From contig NZ_FNOK01000008.1 of NCBI RefSeq assembly GCF_900106995.1, positions 124,001-188,000 of the forward strand: a stretch of 64,000 nucleotides of DNA, written 5' to 3'. A model generated the notes under the pieces. The model saw nothing but the letters and a program-made list of their open reading frames with translations. It made no database searches and was not told where the DNA came from. The DNA is from Saccharopolyspora shandongensis (GTDB lineage Bacteria > Actinomycetota > Actinomycetes > Mycobacteriales > Pseudonocardiaceae). This document shows positions 52,836 through 61,097 of this stretch, piece by piece. Position 1 is the stretch's first letter; every line of letters begins with the position of its first letter. The position numbers were made by a program, and so were the translations under genes.

Positions 52836-53081
52836 ATGCCTACCCCGGATTTCACCGGCGCAACTTGGCGCAAGAGCAGCTACAGCGGCTCCAACGGCGG
52901 CCAGTGCATCGAAGTGGCATGGCGCAAGAGCAGCCGTAGTGGTTCCAACGGCGCTGCGTGCGTCGAGGTTGCTGTTCAGTCGGCTGTCGTCGGTGTTCGG
53001 GACTCTAAGGATCCCGATGGCCCGGTGCTCGTCTTCGACTCCGGCTCCTTCGCGCGGTTCCTCGGCACCTTGAAGGGCTAA
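52836..53081 (+). CDS. DUF397 protein with duplicated N-terminal motif
   Basis: An 81-residue DUF397 protein. The usual opening motif is present twice in tandem: WRKSSYSGSNGGQCIEVA and WRKSSRSGSNGAACVEVA, followed by VGVRDSKDPDGPVLVFDSGS and FARFLGTLKG, the typical end. Normal family members have a single copy and about 60-65 residues. AGGAGGGG precedes the ATG at 52836. It forms a unit with the upstream XRE/DUF5753 regulator, whose activity it is presumed to modulate. Confidence 0.92.
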   Translation: MPTPDFTGATWRKSSYSGSNGGQCIEVAWRKSSRSGSNGAACVEVAVQSAVVGVRDSKDPDGPVLVFDSGSFARFLGTLKG

Positions 53082-53104
53082 GCACGCAGAAGCCTGGTCA
53101 GAGC

Positions 53105-53148
53105 TCGTGAGTGGTTTGGAGTGCCATGGCGCTCCAAACCACTCACGA
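53105..53148. repeat. 44-nt TCGTGAGTG-type palindrome, copy 2
   Basis: A nearly perfect palindrome with one T-G mismatch: arms TCGTGAGTGGTTTGGAG and CTCCAAACCACTCACGA around GCCATGGC. The ends are the same as those of the palindrome at 6881-6924, but the inner stem differs. It lies 23 bp after the DUF397 stop and may also terminate transcription. Confidence 0.8.
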
Positions 53149-53288
53149 CCCGTGACCTGCGGATATCTCTACCCGAAGCCTTCAGAGCCAACTTCCGGAG
53201 GATTGCGCGCGCGCCGGGGCTGCCGCACGCTACCCGAGGGATCGCCACCGCCACCGGGCTGCGGCGCACTCGGCGGTCGGGAGGCCCG

Positions 53289-55661
53289 ATGGTGCAACCG
53301 GAACAGAGCATGCGCCCGACGCTGCTCGGCGTCCGGGTCCCCCGCATCGAGGACGACCGCTTGGTCACCGGGCGCGGCCGGTACATCGCCGACGTCGTCC
53401 TGCCCGGCATGGTCGAGGCCGCGTTCGTCCGCAGCGACGTGCCGCATGCGCGGGTGCGCGGTGTCGACACTGCGGCCGCGCTGGATTCCCCTGGGGTGCA
53501 CGCGGCGTTCTCCGGTGCGGATCTCGACGTTCGCGCCGTTCCGGACCTGATGCCGTGGGTGCGCGGCGTGCAGCACTTCCCGTTGGCGCGCGACCGGGTG
53601 CGCTTCGTCGGCTGCCCGCTGGCGGTGGTCGTCGCCGACGACCGCTATCTCGCCGAGGACGCCGCCGAACTGGTCGACGCCGACCTCGAACCGCTGCCCG
53701 CCGTCGACACCGCCGAGGACGCCCTCGCTGAGGACGCACCGCTGCTCTACCCGGAGTGGGGCGACAACCTCCTGCTGTCGATGCCCGCCCCGGAGAATCC
53801 CGCCGTGGACGAGGCGTTCGAGCGGCTGCGCACGATCAGCGGCACTTACACCACGCATCGCCACGCCGCCGTGCCCATGGAACCCCGCGGCGTCGTCGCC
53901 GAGTACCGCGACGACCGGCTGACGGTGTGGACCTCCACCCAGGCCGCCTTCATCGTGCGGTCGATGCTCTCCCGAGTGTTGGACCTGGCGGAACGCGACA
54001 TCCGGGTGATCACGCCCGACGTCGGCGGCGGATTCGGGCAGAAGAACGAGGTCTACCCCGAGGACTACGTGATCCCGTGGCTGGCGATGCGGCTGCGCCG
54101 CCCGGTGCGCTGGCTCGAAGACCGCCACGAACACCTGATCACCGCCTGCCACGCCCGCGACATGCGCATCGAGCTGTCCGCCGCCGTCCGCGACGACGGC
54201 ACCATCGCGGCGCTGCGTGGCCGGGTCCGCACCGATCTGGGTTCCGGCGAGGTGTTCCCCGGCGGGTTCGGCCCCAGCCTGGTCGCCGTCGGATCGCTGT
54301 GCGGGCCGTACCGGATTCCGCACCAGTGCGTGGCGGTGCAGGGCGTGGTCACCAACAAGACGCCGCTCGGCGCCTATCGCGGTTTCGGCATGCCGGAGGG
54401 CACCTTCGCCATCGAGCGGCTGGTCGACAAGATCGGCCGCGAACTGGGTATCGATCCGGTCGAGCTGCGCCGCCGGATGATCCTCGAGCCGCACGAGCTC
54501 CCCTACGAGACCGCCGCAGGTGCGCGGCTGGACTCCGGCAGCCATCGCGCGGCCTTCGACCGCGCCGTCGAGATCGGCGAGCGGTTGCTTGCCGCCGAAC
54601 GGGAACGCGCCGAGCCCGGCACGCGCCTCGGCGTCGGCTACGCCACCTACATCGAAGGCGTTGCCGCCAGCGCGTTCTCGATCACCGGCACCTGGAGCGG
54701 GCAGGATTCCGCGGACGTGCGCTTCGACGCCGACGGCGGCGTCACCGCTGCGGTGGGCGTCTCGGCCATGGGCCAGGGCGCGCACACCACGGTCGCCACC
54801 CTCGTCGCCGAGGAGCTAGCCCTGCCGATCGAGCAGGTGCGGGTCGTGATGGGCGACACCGACACCGCCCCGTTCGGCCTGGGCAGCTGGGCCAGCCGCG
54901 GCGCCGTCGTCGCCGGCGGCGCGATCGCGCAGGCGGCGGAAGTGTTGCGGCGCAAGGGAACCGAGATCGCCGCGCACCTGCTGGAAGCCGCGCCGGAAGA
55001 CCTGGAGCTCGCCGACGGCGGATTCCAGGTGCGCGGCAGCCCCGGCAGCTCGGTGCCCTGGGCGCGAGTGGCTCGGGTGGCGCTGACCCGCACCTTCGAG
55101 CTGCCGCCGGGCGTGGCACCCGGGCTCGACGCGCGCGCCAGCTACGAGCCGCCCGGGATGGACCACGTGCCGCGTCCCGACGGGAAGATGAACGCCTCGA
55201 CCACCTACACCAACGCCTCGCACGCCGCGGTCGTCGCGGTCGATCCCGCCACCGGCGAGGTGCGGGTGGTGCGGTACGCGGTCGTGCACGACTGCGGGCG
55301 CGTGATCAACCCGCTGACCGTCGCCGGGCAGATCCACGGCGGCGTCGCGCAGGGCATCGGCGGCACGCTCTACGAGCAGCTGCCCTACGAGGACGGCCAG
55401 CCGCTGGCCACCACGTTCATGGAGTACCTGTTGCCCACCGCCTGCGAGATCCCCGACATCGCGACCGAGGAGATGTGCAGCCCGGCACCCGAAACCCCGT
55501 TCGGGATCAAGGGCGTCGGCGAGGCGGGCATCATCGGCCCGCCGGCCGCGATCGTGCGCGCCGTGGAGCACGCCCTGGAACCGCTCGGGGTGGCCGACAT
55601 CGACACCACGCCGCTGACGCCCTCGGTGGTGCGGCGGCTGATCGAGGAGGCCGCATCGTGA
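53289..55661 (+). CDS. Molybdenum hydroxylase large subunit (xanthine/aldehyde/CO dehydrogenase-like)
   Basis: A 790-residue molybdopterin subunit. The N-terminal a/b domain has PRIEDDRLVTGRGRYIADVV; cofactor-binding motifs are TPDVGGGFGQKNEVYPEDYV, LGAYRGFGMPEGTFAIERLV (active-site loop), MGQGAHTTVATLVAEELALP and FGIKGVGEAGIIGPPAAIVR with the catalytic Glu of GxGE. The AYRGFGMPE loop differs from AYxCSFR of true CO dehydrogenase, so an aldehyde or N-heterocycle substrate is more likely. The ATG at 53289 is the best start. Its stop overlaps the FAD-subunit GTG. Confidence 0.92.
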   Translation: MVQPEQSMRPTLLGVRVPRIEDDRLVTGRGRYIADVVLPGMVEAAFVRSDVPHARVRGVDTAAALDSPGVHAAFSGADLDVRAVPDLMPWVRGVQHFPLARDRVRFVGCPLAVVVADDRYLAEDAAELVDADLEPLPAVDTAEDALAEDAPLLYPEWGDNLLLSMPAPENPAVDEAFERLRTISGTYTTHRHAAVPMEPRGVVAEYRDDRLTVWTSTQAAFIVRSMLSRVLDLAERDIRVITPDVGGGFGQKNEVYPEDYVIPWLAMRLRRPVRWLEDRHEHLITACHARDMRIELSAAVRDDGTIAALRGRVRTDLGSGEVFPGGFGPSLVAVGSLCGPYRIPHQCVAVQGVVTNKTPLGAYRGFGMPEGTFAIERLVDKIGRELGIDPVELRRRMILEPHELPYETAAGARLDSGSHRAAFDRAVEIGERLLAAERERAEPGTRLGVGYATYIEGVAASAFSITGTWSGQDSADVRFDADGGVTAAVGVSAMGQGAHTTVATLVAEELALPIEQVRVVMGDTDTAPFGLGSWASRGAVVAGGAIAQAAEVLRRKGTEIAAHLLEAAPEDLELADGGFQVRGSPGSSVPWARVARVALTRTFELPPGVAPGLDARASYEPPGMDHVPRPDGKMNASTTYTNASHAAVVAVDPATGEVRVVRYAVVHDCGRVINPLTVAGQIHGGVAQGIGGTLYEQLPYEDGQPLATTFMEYLLPTACEIPDIATEEMCSPAPETPFGIKGVGEAGIIGPPAAIVRAVEHALEPLGVADIDTTPLTPSVVRRLIEEAAS

Positions 55662-56506
55662 AGCCGCCGCCGTTCGACTACGTCCGCCCCGGCAGCCTCG
55701 GCGAAGCGGTGCGGCTGCTCGCCGCCGACGAGGACGCGAAGGCCCTCGCCGGCGGGCAGAGCCTGCTGCCGATGATGAACTTCCGGCTCGCCCGCCCGAG
55801 CGTCCTGGTCGACATCGGCCGCCTGCCCGAGCTGACCGAACTGCGCCGCGACGACGGCGTCCTGGTCATCGGGGCGGGCGTGCGGCAGCGTGCCGCCGAG
55901 ACCTCGCCGCTGGTGCGGCAGGTCTGCCCGTTGCTCGGGCAAGCGCTGCGCCACGTCGGCCACCACCAGATCCGCTCCCGCGGCACCATCGGCGGTTCTC
56001 TGGCGCACGCGGATCCGGCGGCGGAGCTGTGCGCGGCCGCGTGCGCCCTGGACGCCGAGATCGTGGTGACGGGCACCGACGGCCGGCGCACCGTTGCCGC
56101 CGCCGAGCTGTTCGTCGCGCCGTACCAGACCTCGCTGGCCGCCGACGAGATCCTCACCGAGGTTCGGCTGCCGATCCGCGACGCCCGCCACGGCTTCGCC
56201 GAGATCGCCCGCCGGGCCGGGGATTTCGCCATCGCCGGTGTGGCCGCGGCCCTGGAATTCGACGGCGGCACCGTGACCCGCGCACGACTGGCCGGTCTCG
56301 GCATCGGCGGCACGGTGCGGCGGCTGCCCGAGGCCGAAGAGGTCCTGCGTGGGCGGGCGCTCGACGGCGATGCGATCGGTGCCGCGGCACGCGCCGCCGC
56401 CGATTCCGCCACGCCGCCCGACGACCTCCACGCCGATCCGGAAACTCGTCGCGCCGCACTGCGCGCGGCGGCACAGCGAGCCCTGGAGCAGGTGGCGCAT
56501 GACTGA
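55658..56506 (+). CDS. Molybdenum hydroxylase FAD-binding medium subunit
   Basis: A 282-residue FAD subunit of the CoxM/XdhB family: FDYVRPGSLGEAVRLLAADE, the FAD loop LAGGQSLLPMMNFRLARPSV, the second loop IRSRGTIGGSLAHADPAAEL, and the C-terminal RRAGDFAIAGVAAALEF. It passes electrons from the 2Fe-2S subunit to the final acceptor. The GTG start overlaps the large-subunit stop by 4 nt and the stop overlaps the next gene by 8 nt. Confidence 0.95.
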   Translation: MKPPPFDYVRPGSLGEAVRLLAADEDAKALAGGQSLLPMMNFRLARPSVLVDIGRLPELTELRRDDGVLVIGAGVRQRAAETSPLVRQVCPLLGQALRHVGHHQIRSRGTIGGSLAHADPAAELCAAACALDAEIVVTGTDGRRTVAAAELFVAPYQTSLAADEILTEVRLPIRDARHGFAEIARRAGDFAIAGVAAALEFDGGTVTRARLAGLGIGGTVRRLPEAEEVLRGRALDGDAIGAAARAAADSATPPDDLHADPETRRAALRAAAQRALEQVAHD

Positions 56507-56978
56507 CGTCCCGGCCGCGAACCGCGAGATCGCGCTCACCGTCAACGGTCGCGAGGTCCGCCGCCTCGTGCCGGTGCGCCGCCTGCTGGTGGACTTCCTG
56601 CGCGACGACCTCGGCCACACCGGCACCCACGCCGGCTGCGAGCACGGCATCTGCGGCGCGTGCACGGTCCTCATCGACGGCGAGCCCGCGCGTTCGTGCA
56701 TCACGCTCACCGTGCAGGCCGACGGCGCCGAGGTGACCACGGTGGAAGGCCTCACCCCTGACGGTGGCTTGAGCCCGATGCAGCAGGCGTTCAAGGACTG
56801 CCACGGGCTCCAGTGCGGTTTCTGCACGCCGGGGTTCATCACGACGCTGTCCGCGGCCGACCCCGGCGAGCACCCCGACGACGCGGCCGTCCGCGAGCTG
56901 CTGTCCGGGAACATCTGCCGCTGCACCGGCTATCAACACATCGTCGACGCCGTCAACGAGGCCTGGGGCCGGGGTTAG
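56499..56978 (+). CDS. Molybdenum hydroxylase 2Fe-2S small subunit
   Basis: A 159-residue CoxS-type subunit. The plant-type ferredoxin domain has CEHGICGACTVLIDG and an upstream Cys-Gly (HAGC), and the helical second cluster domain has GLQCGFCTPGFI and NICRCTGYQHIV, giving the two 2Fe-2S clusters. Order large-medium-small is the reverse-type order found in some actinobacterial clusters. No maturation genes (XdhC or CoxD-like) are nearby, so assembly factors must come from elsewhere. Confidence 0.95.
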   Translation: MTDVPAANREIALTVNGREVRRLVPVRRLLVDFLRDDLGHTGTHAGCEHGICGACTVLIDGEPARSCITLTVQADGAEVTTVEGLTPDGGLSPMQQAFKDCHGLQCGFCTPGFITTLSAADPGEHPDDAAVRELLSGNICRCTGYQHIVDAVNEAWGRG

Positions 56979-56984
56979 AGCTTG

Positions 56985-57098
56985 TTATAGGGGCTGTTCG
57001 AGAACTCGTTTGCGTAGTGGTGGCTCCTCCGTTGGCTGGTGCGAGGTGAACGGCCCATTCGTCCCGATAGACGAGGCGAACAGGCCATTCGCTTCACC
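56985..57098. repeat. Composite of dispersed repeats
   Basis: The first part (TTTGCGTAGTGGTGGCTCC, about 57009-57027) resembles one end of the intercistronic elements near 41.2 and 46.3 kb (TTTGCGTAGCGGTGCC on the matching strand). The second part (57045-57098), with outer arms GGTGAA/TTCACC, is a diverged copy of the repeat at 6574-6628. Together they fill the gap after the 2Fe-2S gene. Confidence 0.55.
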
Positions 57099-57170
57099 GC
57101 ATTGAAGGCACAAGCCGCCCTACCACGACGCCGCACCACCACATCCCAAACAGGCTCATAGCAGCCCGAT

Positions 57171-57749
57171 TCAGAGCGATTCGAGGAACGCGAGCGCGAC
57201 CGACCACGCCTCCGTGGTGGCCTGTGCGTCGTAGTCCGGCAGCTCCGGGTCGGTGAACAGGTGCCCGGCGCCCGGGTACTGGAAGATCTCGACGTCCGCC
57301 CCGGCGCGCCGCATCTGCAGGTACCAGGAGTTCAGCCAGTCGGCCGTCTCGAACGGGTCGGGGTCGGCGACGTGCAGCTGCACGGGCAGGTCGTCGACGG
57401 CCGCGTTCTCGGCGATGTCCGAGGTGCCGTGCAGGAGCAGCAGGCCACGGGCCTTCTCGTCGGCCAGCGCGAGGTTCTGCGAGATGGCCGCGCCCAACGA
57501 CAACCCGGCGTACACCAGGCCCTTGTCGCTGAGCGGGGCCGCCGCCTGCACGGCGCGGCGCAGCAGCTCGTCCCGGCCGATCTCCTCCGTGATGCGCATG
57601 CCGTCCTCGACCGTCTCCGCGGTCCGACCGTCGAACAGGTCGGGGACGTGCACCTCGTGACCGGCCACGCGCAGCCGTTCGGCGGCGGCGTGCACGGCGG
57701 GTCGCAGGCCGAACGCGGAATGAAGCAACAGGATGTCCACGAGGGACAT
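57171..57749 (-). CDS. Dienelactone-hydrolase-family protein
   Basis: A 192-residue alpha/beta hydrolase: ILLLHSAFGLRPAVHAAAER at the start, VHVPDLFDGRTAETVEDGMR, the nucleophile elbow AGLSLGAAISQN (Ser where classical dienelactone hydrolases have Cys), DPDPFETADWL with the likely Asp, and PGAGHLFTDPELPDYD with the catalytic His. The Ser nucleophile suggests a general esterase of this family, not true dienelactone hydrolysis. It is convergent with the molybdenum hydroxylase operon. Confidence 0.88.
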   Translation of the reverse strand: MSLVDILLLHSAFGLRPAVHAAAERLRVAGHEVHVPDLFDGRTAETVEDGMRITEEIGRDELLRRAVQAAAPLSDKGLVYAGLSLGAAISQNLALADEKARGLLLLHGTSDIAENAAVDDLPVQLHVADPDPFETADWLNSWYLQMRRAGADVEIFQYPGAGHLFTDPELPDYDAQATTEAWSVALAFLESL

Positions 57750-57812
57750 CCAATCAGCCCACCGCGACCGGGGCCCGGGACGGGCACCGCCGCCAAATCA
57801 TTGCAATACTCA

Positions 57813-57866
57813 TTGACACAGTCGTTAATGTCATCGATCCTGATACCTGTTACTCGCGGTATCAGG
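57813..57866 (+). promoter_or_regulatory. Promoter/operator region of the diiron oxygenase operon
   Basis: A consensus -35 TTGACA (57813-57818) overlaps the inverted repeat TGACA-N10-TGTCA (57814-57833). It is followed by a second inverted repeat with 9-bp arms CCTGATACC and GGTATCAGG (57839-57847 and 57858-57866). Both lie within 105 bp of the oxygenase start. TetR-type control is a guess from site shape; no regulator gene adjoins. Confidence 0.45.
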
Positions 57867-57916
57867 TATTGCCCGGGTAACGCGAGACACCGCCGTCACC
57901 GTCGCAGGGAGCGCCC

Positions 57917-58834
57917 ATGACCGGCAGCATCGCCCGGGACCACGGAACGCCGCCGCAGTCCGACCGCGCCGAGTTCGCGGACCGGCTGCTGCGCTCCTCG
58001 GAGATCCTCTCCTACGACCCGGTCCAGAAGGTGGACTGGGAGACGCCGCTGGACACGAGCTACCACGGCACGAGCCCCGAGTGGAGCACGCTGTACGGCA
58101 CGTCCTACTGGCAGGAGATGACGCCGGAGCAGCAGCGCGAGCTGACGCGCCAGGAGGCCGCGTCGGTAGCGAGCACCGGCATCTGGTTCGAGATGATCCT
58201 GCAGCAGATGGTGCTGCGGGACTTCTACGCGAAGGACCCGACCGACCCCGCCTTCCAGTGGGCGCTCACCGAGATCGCCGACGAGTGCCGGCACTCGATC
58301 ATGTTCGCGCGCGGCGCCGCGAAGCTGCGCGCCCCGGCGTACCGGCCGACCCGGTTGGTGGTGGAGCTCGGCCGCGTGTTCAAGACCGTCGCCTTCGGCG
58401 AGGCCGCCTACGCGGCGATCCTGGTCGCCGAGGAGGTCCTGGACGTCATGCAGCGGGACTGGATGCGCGACGAGCGGGTCGTGCCGTTCGTCCGGACGGT
58501 GAACAACATCCACGTCGTCGAGGAATCGCGGCACATGAAGTTCGCCCGCGAGGAGACCAAGACCCGGCTGGCGGGCGCGGGCCGGCTGCGGCGGCAGATC
58601 ACCGCGGTCGTGGTCGCCGGCGCGTCGTACTTCATCGTCACCAGCATGTGGAACCGCAAGGTGTACGAGAACGCCGGGCTCGACCCGAAGCGGGCCATCC
58701 GCGAGGCGAAGGCGAACGAGCACCACAAGTCCATGCTGCGCTCCAGCTGCGCCGGCCTGATGGAGTTCCTCAACTCCGCCGGCCTGCTCACCAAGGCCTC
58801 GCAGTGGTTCTACAAGCGCGCGAACCTGATCTGA
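57917..58834 (+). CDS. AurF-like diiron oxygenase (p-aminobenzoate N-oxygenase family)
   Basis: A 305-residue helical diiron protein. Carboxylate and His ligands fit the AurF pattern: Glu in TRQEAASVASTGIWFEMILQ, EIADECRHSIMFARG (ExxxRH), EEVLDVMQRDWM and the C-terminal EESRHMKFAREE (ExxxH). AurF-family enzymes oxidise aryl or alkyl amines, or act in lipid oxidation, with electrons from a ferredoxin. The ATG at 57917 follows AGGGAG. A ferredoxin/FNR fusion gene starts 4 nt after the stop and is the obvious electron donor. Confidence 0.9.
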   Translation: MTGSIARDHGTPPQSDRAEFADRLLRSSEILSYDPVQKVDWETPLDTSYHGTSPEWSTLYGTSYWQEMTPEQQRELTRQEAASVASTGIWFEMILQQMVLRDFYAKDPTDPAFQWALTEIADECRHSIMFARGAAKLRAPAYRPTRLVVELGRVFKTVAFGEAAYAAILVAEEVLDVMQRDWMRDERVVPFVRTVNNIHVVEESRHMKFAREETKTRLAGAGRLRRQITAVVVAGASYFIVTSMWNRKVYENAGLDPKRAIREAKANEHHKSMLRSSCAGLMEFLNSAGLLTKASQWFYKRANLI

Positions 58835-58838
58835 GCCC

Positions 58839-60308
58839 ATGGCGTACGCGATCACCCAGACCTGCTGCAACGACGCGACCTGCGTGAAGGTCTGCCCGGT
58901 CAACTGCATCCACCCGACGCCGGACGAGCCGGACTTCGGCACCACCGAGATGCTCTACATCGACCCCGCCTCCTGCATCGACTGCGGCGCCTGCGCCGAT
59001 GCCTGCCCGGTCGAGGCGATCTTCCCGGTGGAACACCTGACCGCGCCGCTGCAGGCGTACGCCGAGGTCAACGCCGCCTACTACGCGGGCGTGGAGCCCA
59101 CCGCGGAGACGACCGATCCGGCGCCGAACTTCCACCACTGGGGGCCGCCGGTGTTCGGCCGCGCCATCCCCAGTGACTTCGCGCCGCTGGACGTCGCGGT
59201 CGTGGGCACCGGCCCCGCGGGCATGTACGCGGTGGAGGACCTGCTCCTGCGCACCAACTCCCGGGTCACGCTGATCGACCGGCTGCCCGTCGCGGGCGGG
59301 CTCGTGCGTTACGGCGTCGCACCCGACCACCCGTCGACGAAGAAGATCGGCGAGACCTTCGGCCGCTTCCACACCCACCCGCGACTGCGGCTGCGGCTGG
59401 GCGTCGAGGTCGGCAGGGACGTCACGGCCGACGAGCTCGCCGCCCGGCACGACGCGGTGATCTACGCCGTCGGCGCCTCCTCGGCGCGCCGGCTCGACAT
59501 CCCCGGCGAGGACCTGCCCGGCAGCGTCGCCGCCACCACCCTCGTGGGCTGGTACAACAGGCACCCGGACGTCCCGGCCGACGCGATCGACCTCTCGGCG
59601 GAGCGGGTGGTCGTGGTGGGCAACGGCAACGTCGCGCTCGACGTGGCCAGGATCCTGACCGCGGATCCGGCGGCCCTGGAAGGCACCACCATCTCCCCCG
59701 CCGCGCTGGCGCAGCTCCGGTCGAGCAAGGTCCGCGAGGTCGTGCTCCTCGGCCGCCGCGGCCCCGAATCCGCCGCGTACACGACGCCGGAGCTGCTCGC
59801 GCTCACCCAGCTCGACGACGTCGAACTCGTCGTGGACGGCCACGACGCGCAGATCGAGGCGGCCATCGAGGCGGCACCCGTCGACGGCAAGGCGAGCCTG
59901 CTCCGGGGGCTCGCGCGCGAGGCCGTCGACTGGTCCGCGCCGCCCCGGCACGGGCGCCGCCGCATCGTGCTCCGCTTCAACTCCGCACCAGTGGAGATCA
60001 GCGGTGACACGCAGGTGCGCGCGCTGCGCGTCACGGGTCGCACCGGCGACGCGGAGATCACCGCCGGTCAGGTCGTGCGGGCGATCGGCTACCGGGGCAC
60101 GGAGCTGCCCGGCCTGCCCTTCGACGAGGCCACCGGCACCATCCCGCACGCGGACGGCCGGGTGGACGGTCGGCCAGGGACCTACGTCGTGGGCTGGATC
60201 AAGCGCGGACCCAGCGGCGGCATCGGCGCCAACCGGACGTGCGCCCGGGAAACGGTCGACGCGCTGCTCGACGACGCCATCGCGGGCCGCCTCCCGGCAT
60301 CGCGCTGA
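58839..60308 (+). CDS. Ferredoxin/ferredoxin-NADP reductase fusion (FprB-like)
   Basis: A 489-residue protein. Residues 1-70 are a 7Fe/8Fe ferredoxin (CCNDATCVKVCPVNCIHP and CIDCGACADACPVEAIFP). From about residue 110 an adrenodoxin-reductase-type FNR follows: FAD-binding VAVVGTGPAGMYAVEDLLLR, LPVAGGLVRYGVAPDHPSTK, NADP-binding VVVVGNGNVALDVARILTAD and RRGPESAAYTTPELLALTQL, then VVGWIKRGPSGGIGANRTC near the end. The order matches mycobacterial FprB. It should supply electrons to the diiron oxygenase encoded 4 nt upstream. Confidence 0.94.
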   Translation: MAYAITQTCCNDATCVKVCPVNCIHPTPDEPDFGTTEMLYIDPASCIDCGACADACPVEAIFPVEHLTAPLQAYAEVNAAYYAGVEPTAETTDPAPNFHHWGPPVFGRAIPSDFAPLDVAVVGTGPAGMYAVEDLLLRTNSRVTLIDRLPVAGGLVRYGVAPDHPSTKKIGETFGRFHTHPRLRLRLGVEVGRDVTADELAARHDAVIYAVGASSARRLDIPGEDLPGSVAATTLVGWYNRHPDVPADAIDLSAERVVVVGNGNVALDVARILTADPAALEGTTISPAALAQLRSSKVREVVLLGRRGPESAAYTTPELLALTQLDDVELVVDGHDAQIEAAIEAAPVDGKASLLRGLAREAVDWSAPPRHGRRRIVLRFNSAPVEISGDTQVRALRVTGRTGDAEITAGQVVRAIGYRGTELPGLPFDEATGTIPHADGRVDGRPGTYVVGWIKRGPSGGIGANRTCARETVDALLDDAIAGRLPASR

Positions 60309-60422
60309 CGGCGGCCTCGCCGGGCCCGCGGCACGGGCTTGCCCCGCCCTGCCGCGGGTCCGGCGAACTCCCGGGGCTCGTAGAATTCGAGGGCAACGCT
60401 AGTCGCAAAAGGTGAAGCAGCG

Positions 60423-61088
60423 ATGTCCCCGAATCTGGGCTCGGCCCAGCAGCAGCACTGGCAAGCGGCCTACCAGGACCACCCCCACATGTACGGGGAC
60501 ATGCCCTCGGAACCCGCCCGCTACGCCGCCGAGCTGTTCCGCGCCCGCGGCGCGCGTTCCGTGCTCGAACTCGGCGCCGGTCACGGGCGCGACGCCATGC
60601 ACTTCGCGCGCGCCGGTTTCACCGTGCACGCCACCGACTTCAGCCCCGTCGGCCTGCAGCAGCTGGCCCAGGACGCCGAACGGGAGGGGCTCGCCGAGCG
60701 GGTCACCACCGCCGTCCACGATGCGCGCGAGCCGCTGCCGCTGGCGGATGGCAGCGTCGACGCCGTGTTCGCGCACATGCTGCTGTGCATGGCACTGTCC
60801 ACAGCGGACATTCGTGCACTGGTCGGCGAGATCGCGCGGGTCCTGCGGCCCGGCGGCACCCTCGTCTACACCGTCCGCCACACCGGCGACGCGCACTGGG
60901 GCGCCGGAATCTCGCATGGCGACGACATCTACGAGCACGGCGGTTTCGCGGTGCACTTCTTCGACCGGGCCCTCGTGGACGACCTCGCCACCGGCTGGCG
61001 CCTCGACGAGGTCCACGCGTTCGAAGAGGGCGAACTACCCCGACGGCTGTGGCGCGTCACCCAGACCCGCCCGTCGAGTCCTCAGTAG
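60423..61088 (+). CDS. Class I SAM-dependent methyltransferase
   Basis: A 221-residue enzyme: motif I VLELGAGHGRDAMHFARAGF, then VHATDFSPVGLQQLAQDAER, VTTAVHDAREPLPLADGSVD, AVFAHMLLCMALSTADIRAL and LRPGGTLVYTVRHTGDAHWG. The substrate cannot be read. The ribosome site AAGGTGAAG is upstream of ATG 60423. It is alone and convergent with the LysR-type gene. Confidence 0.9.
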   Translation: MSPNLGSAQQQHWQAAYQDHPHMYGDMPSEPARYAAELFRARGARSVLELGAGHGRDAMHFARAGFTVHATDFSPVGLQQLAQDAEREGLAERVTTAVHDAREPLPLADGSVDAVFAHMLLCMALSTADIRALVGEIARVLRPGGTLVYTVRHTGDAHWGAGISHGDDIYEHGGFAVHFFDRALVDDLATGWRLDEVHAFEEGELPRRLWRVTQTRPSSPQ

Positions 61089-61097
61089 ACGGAGCAC

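Noticed and set aside
53289-56978. Naming the operon coxLMS (CO dehydrogenase)
   Set aside because: The active-site loop is AYRGFGMPE, not the AYxCSFR of form I CO dehydrogenase, so gene symbols would overstate the function.
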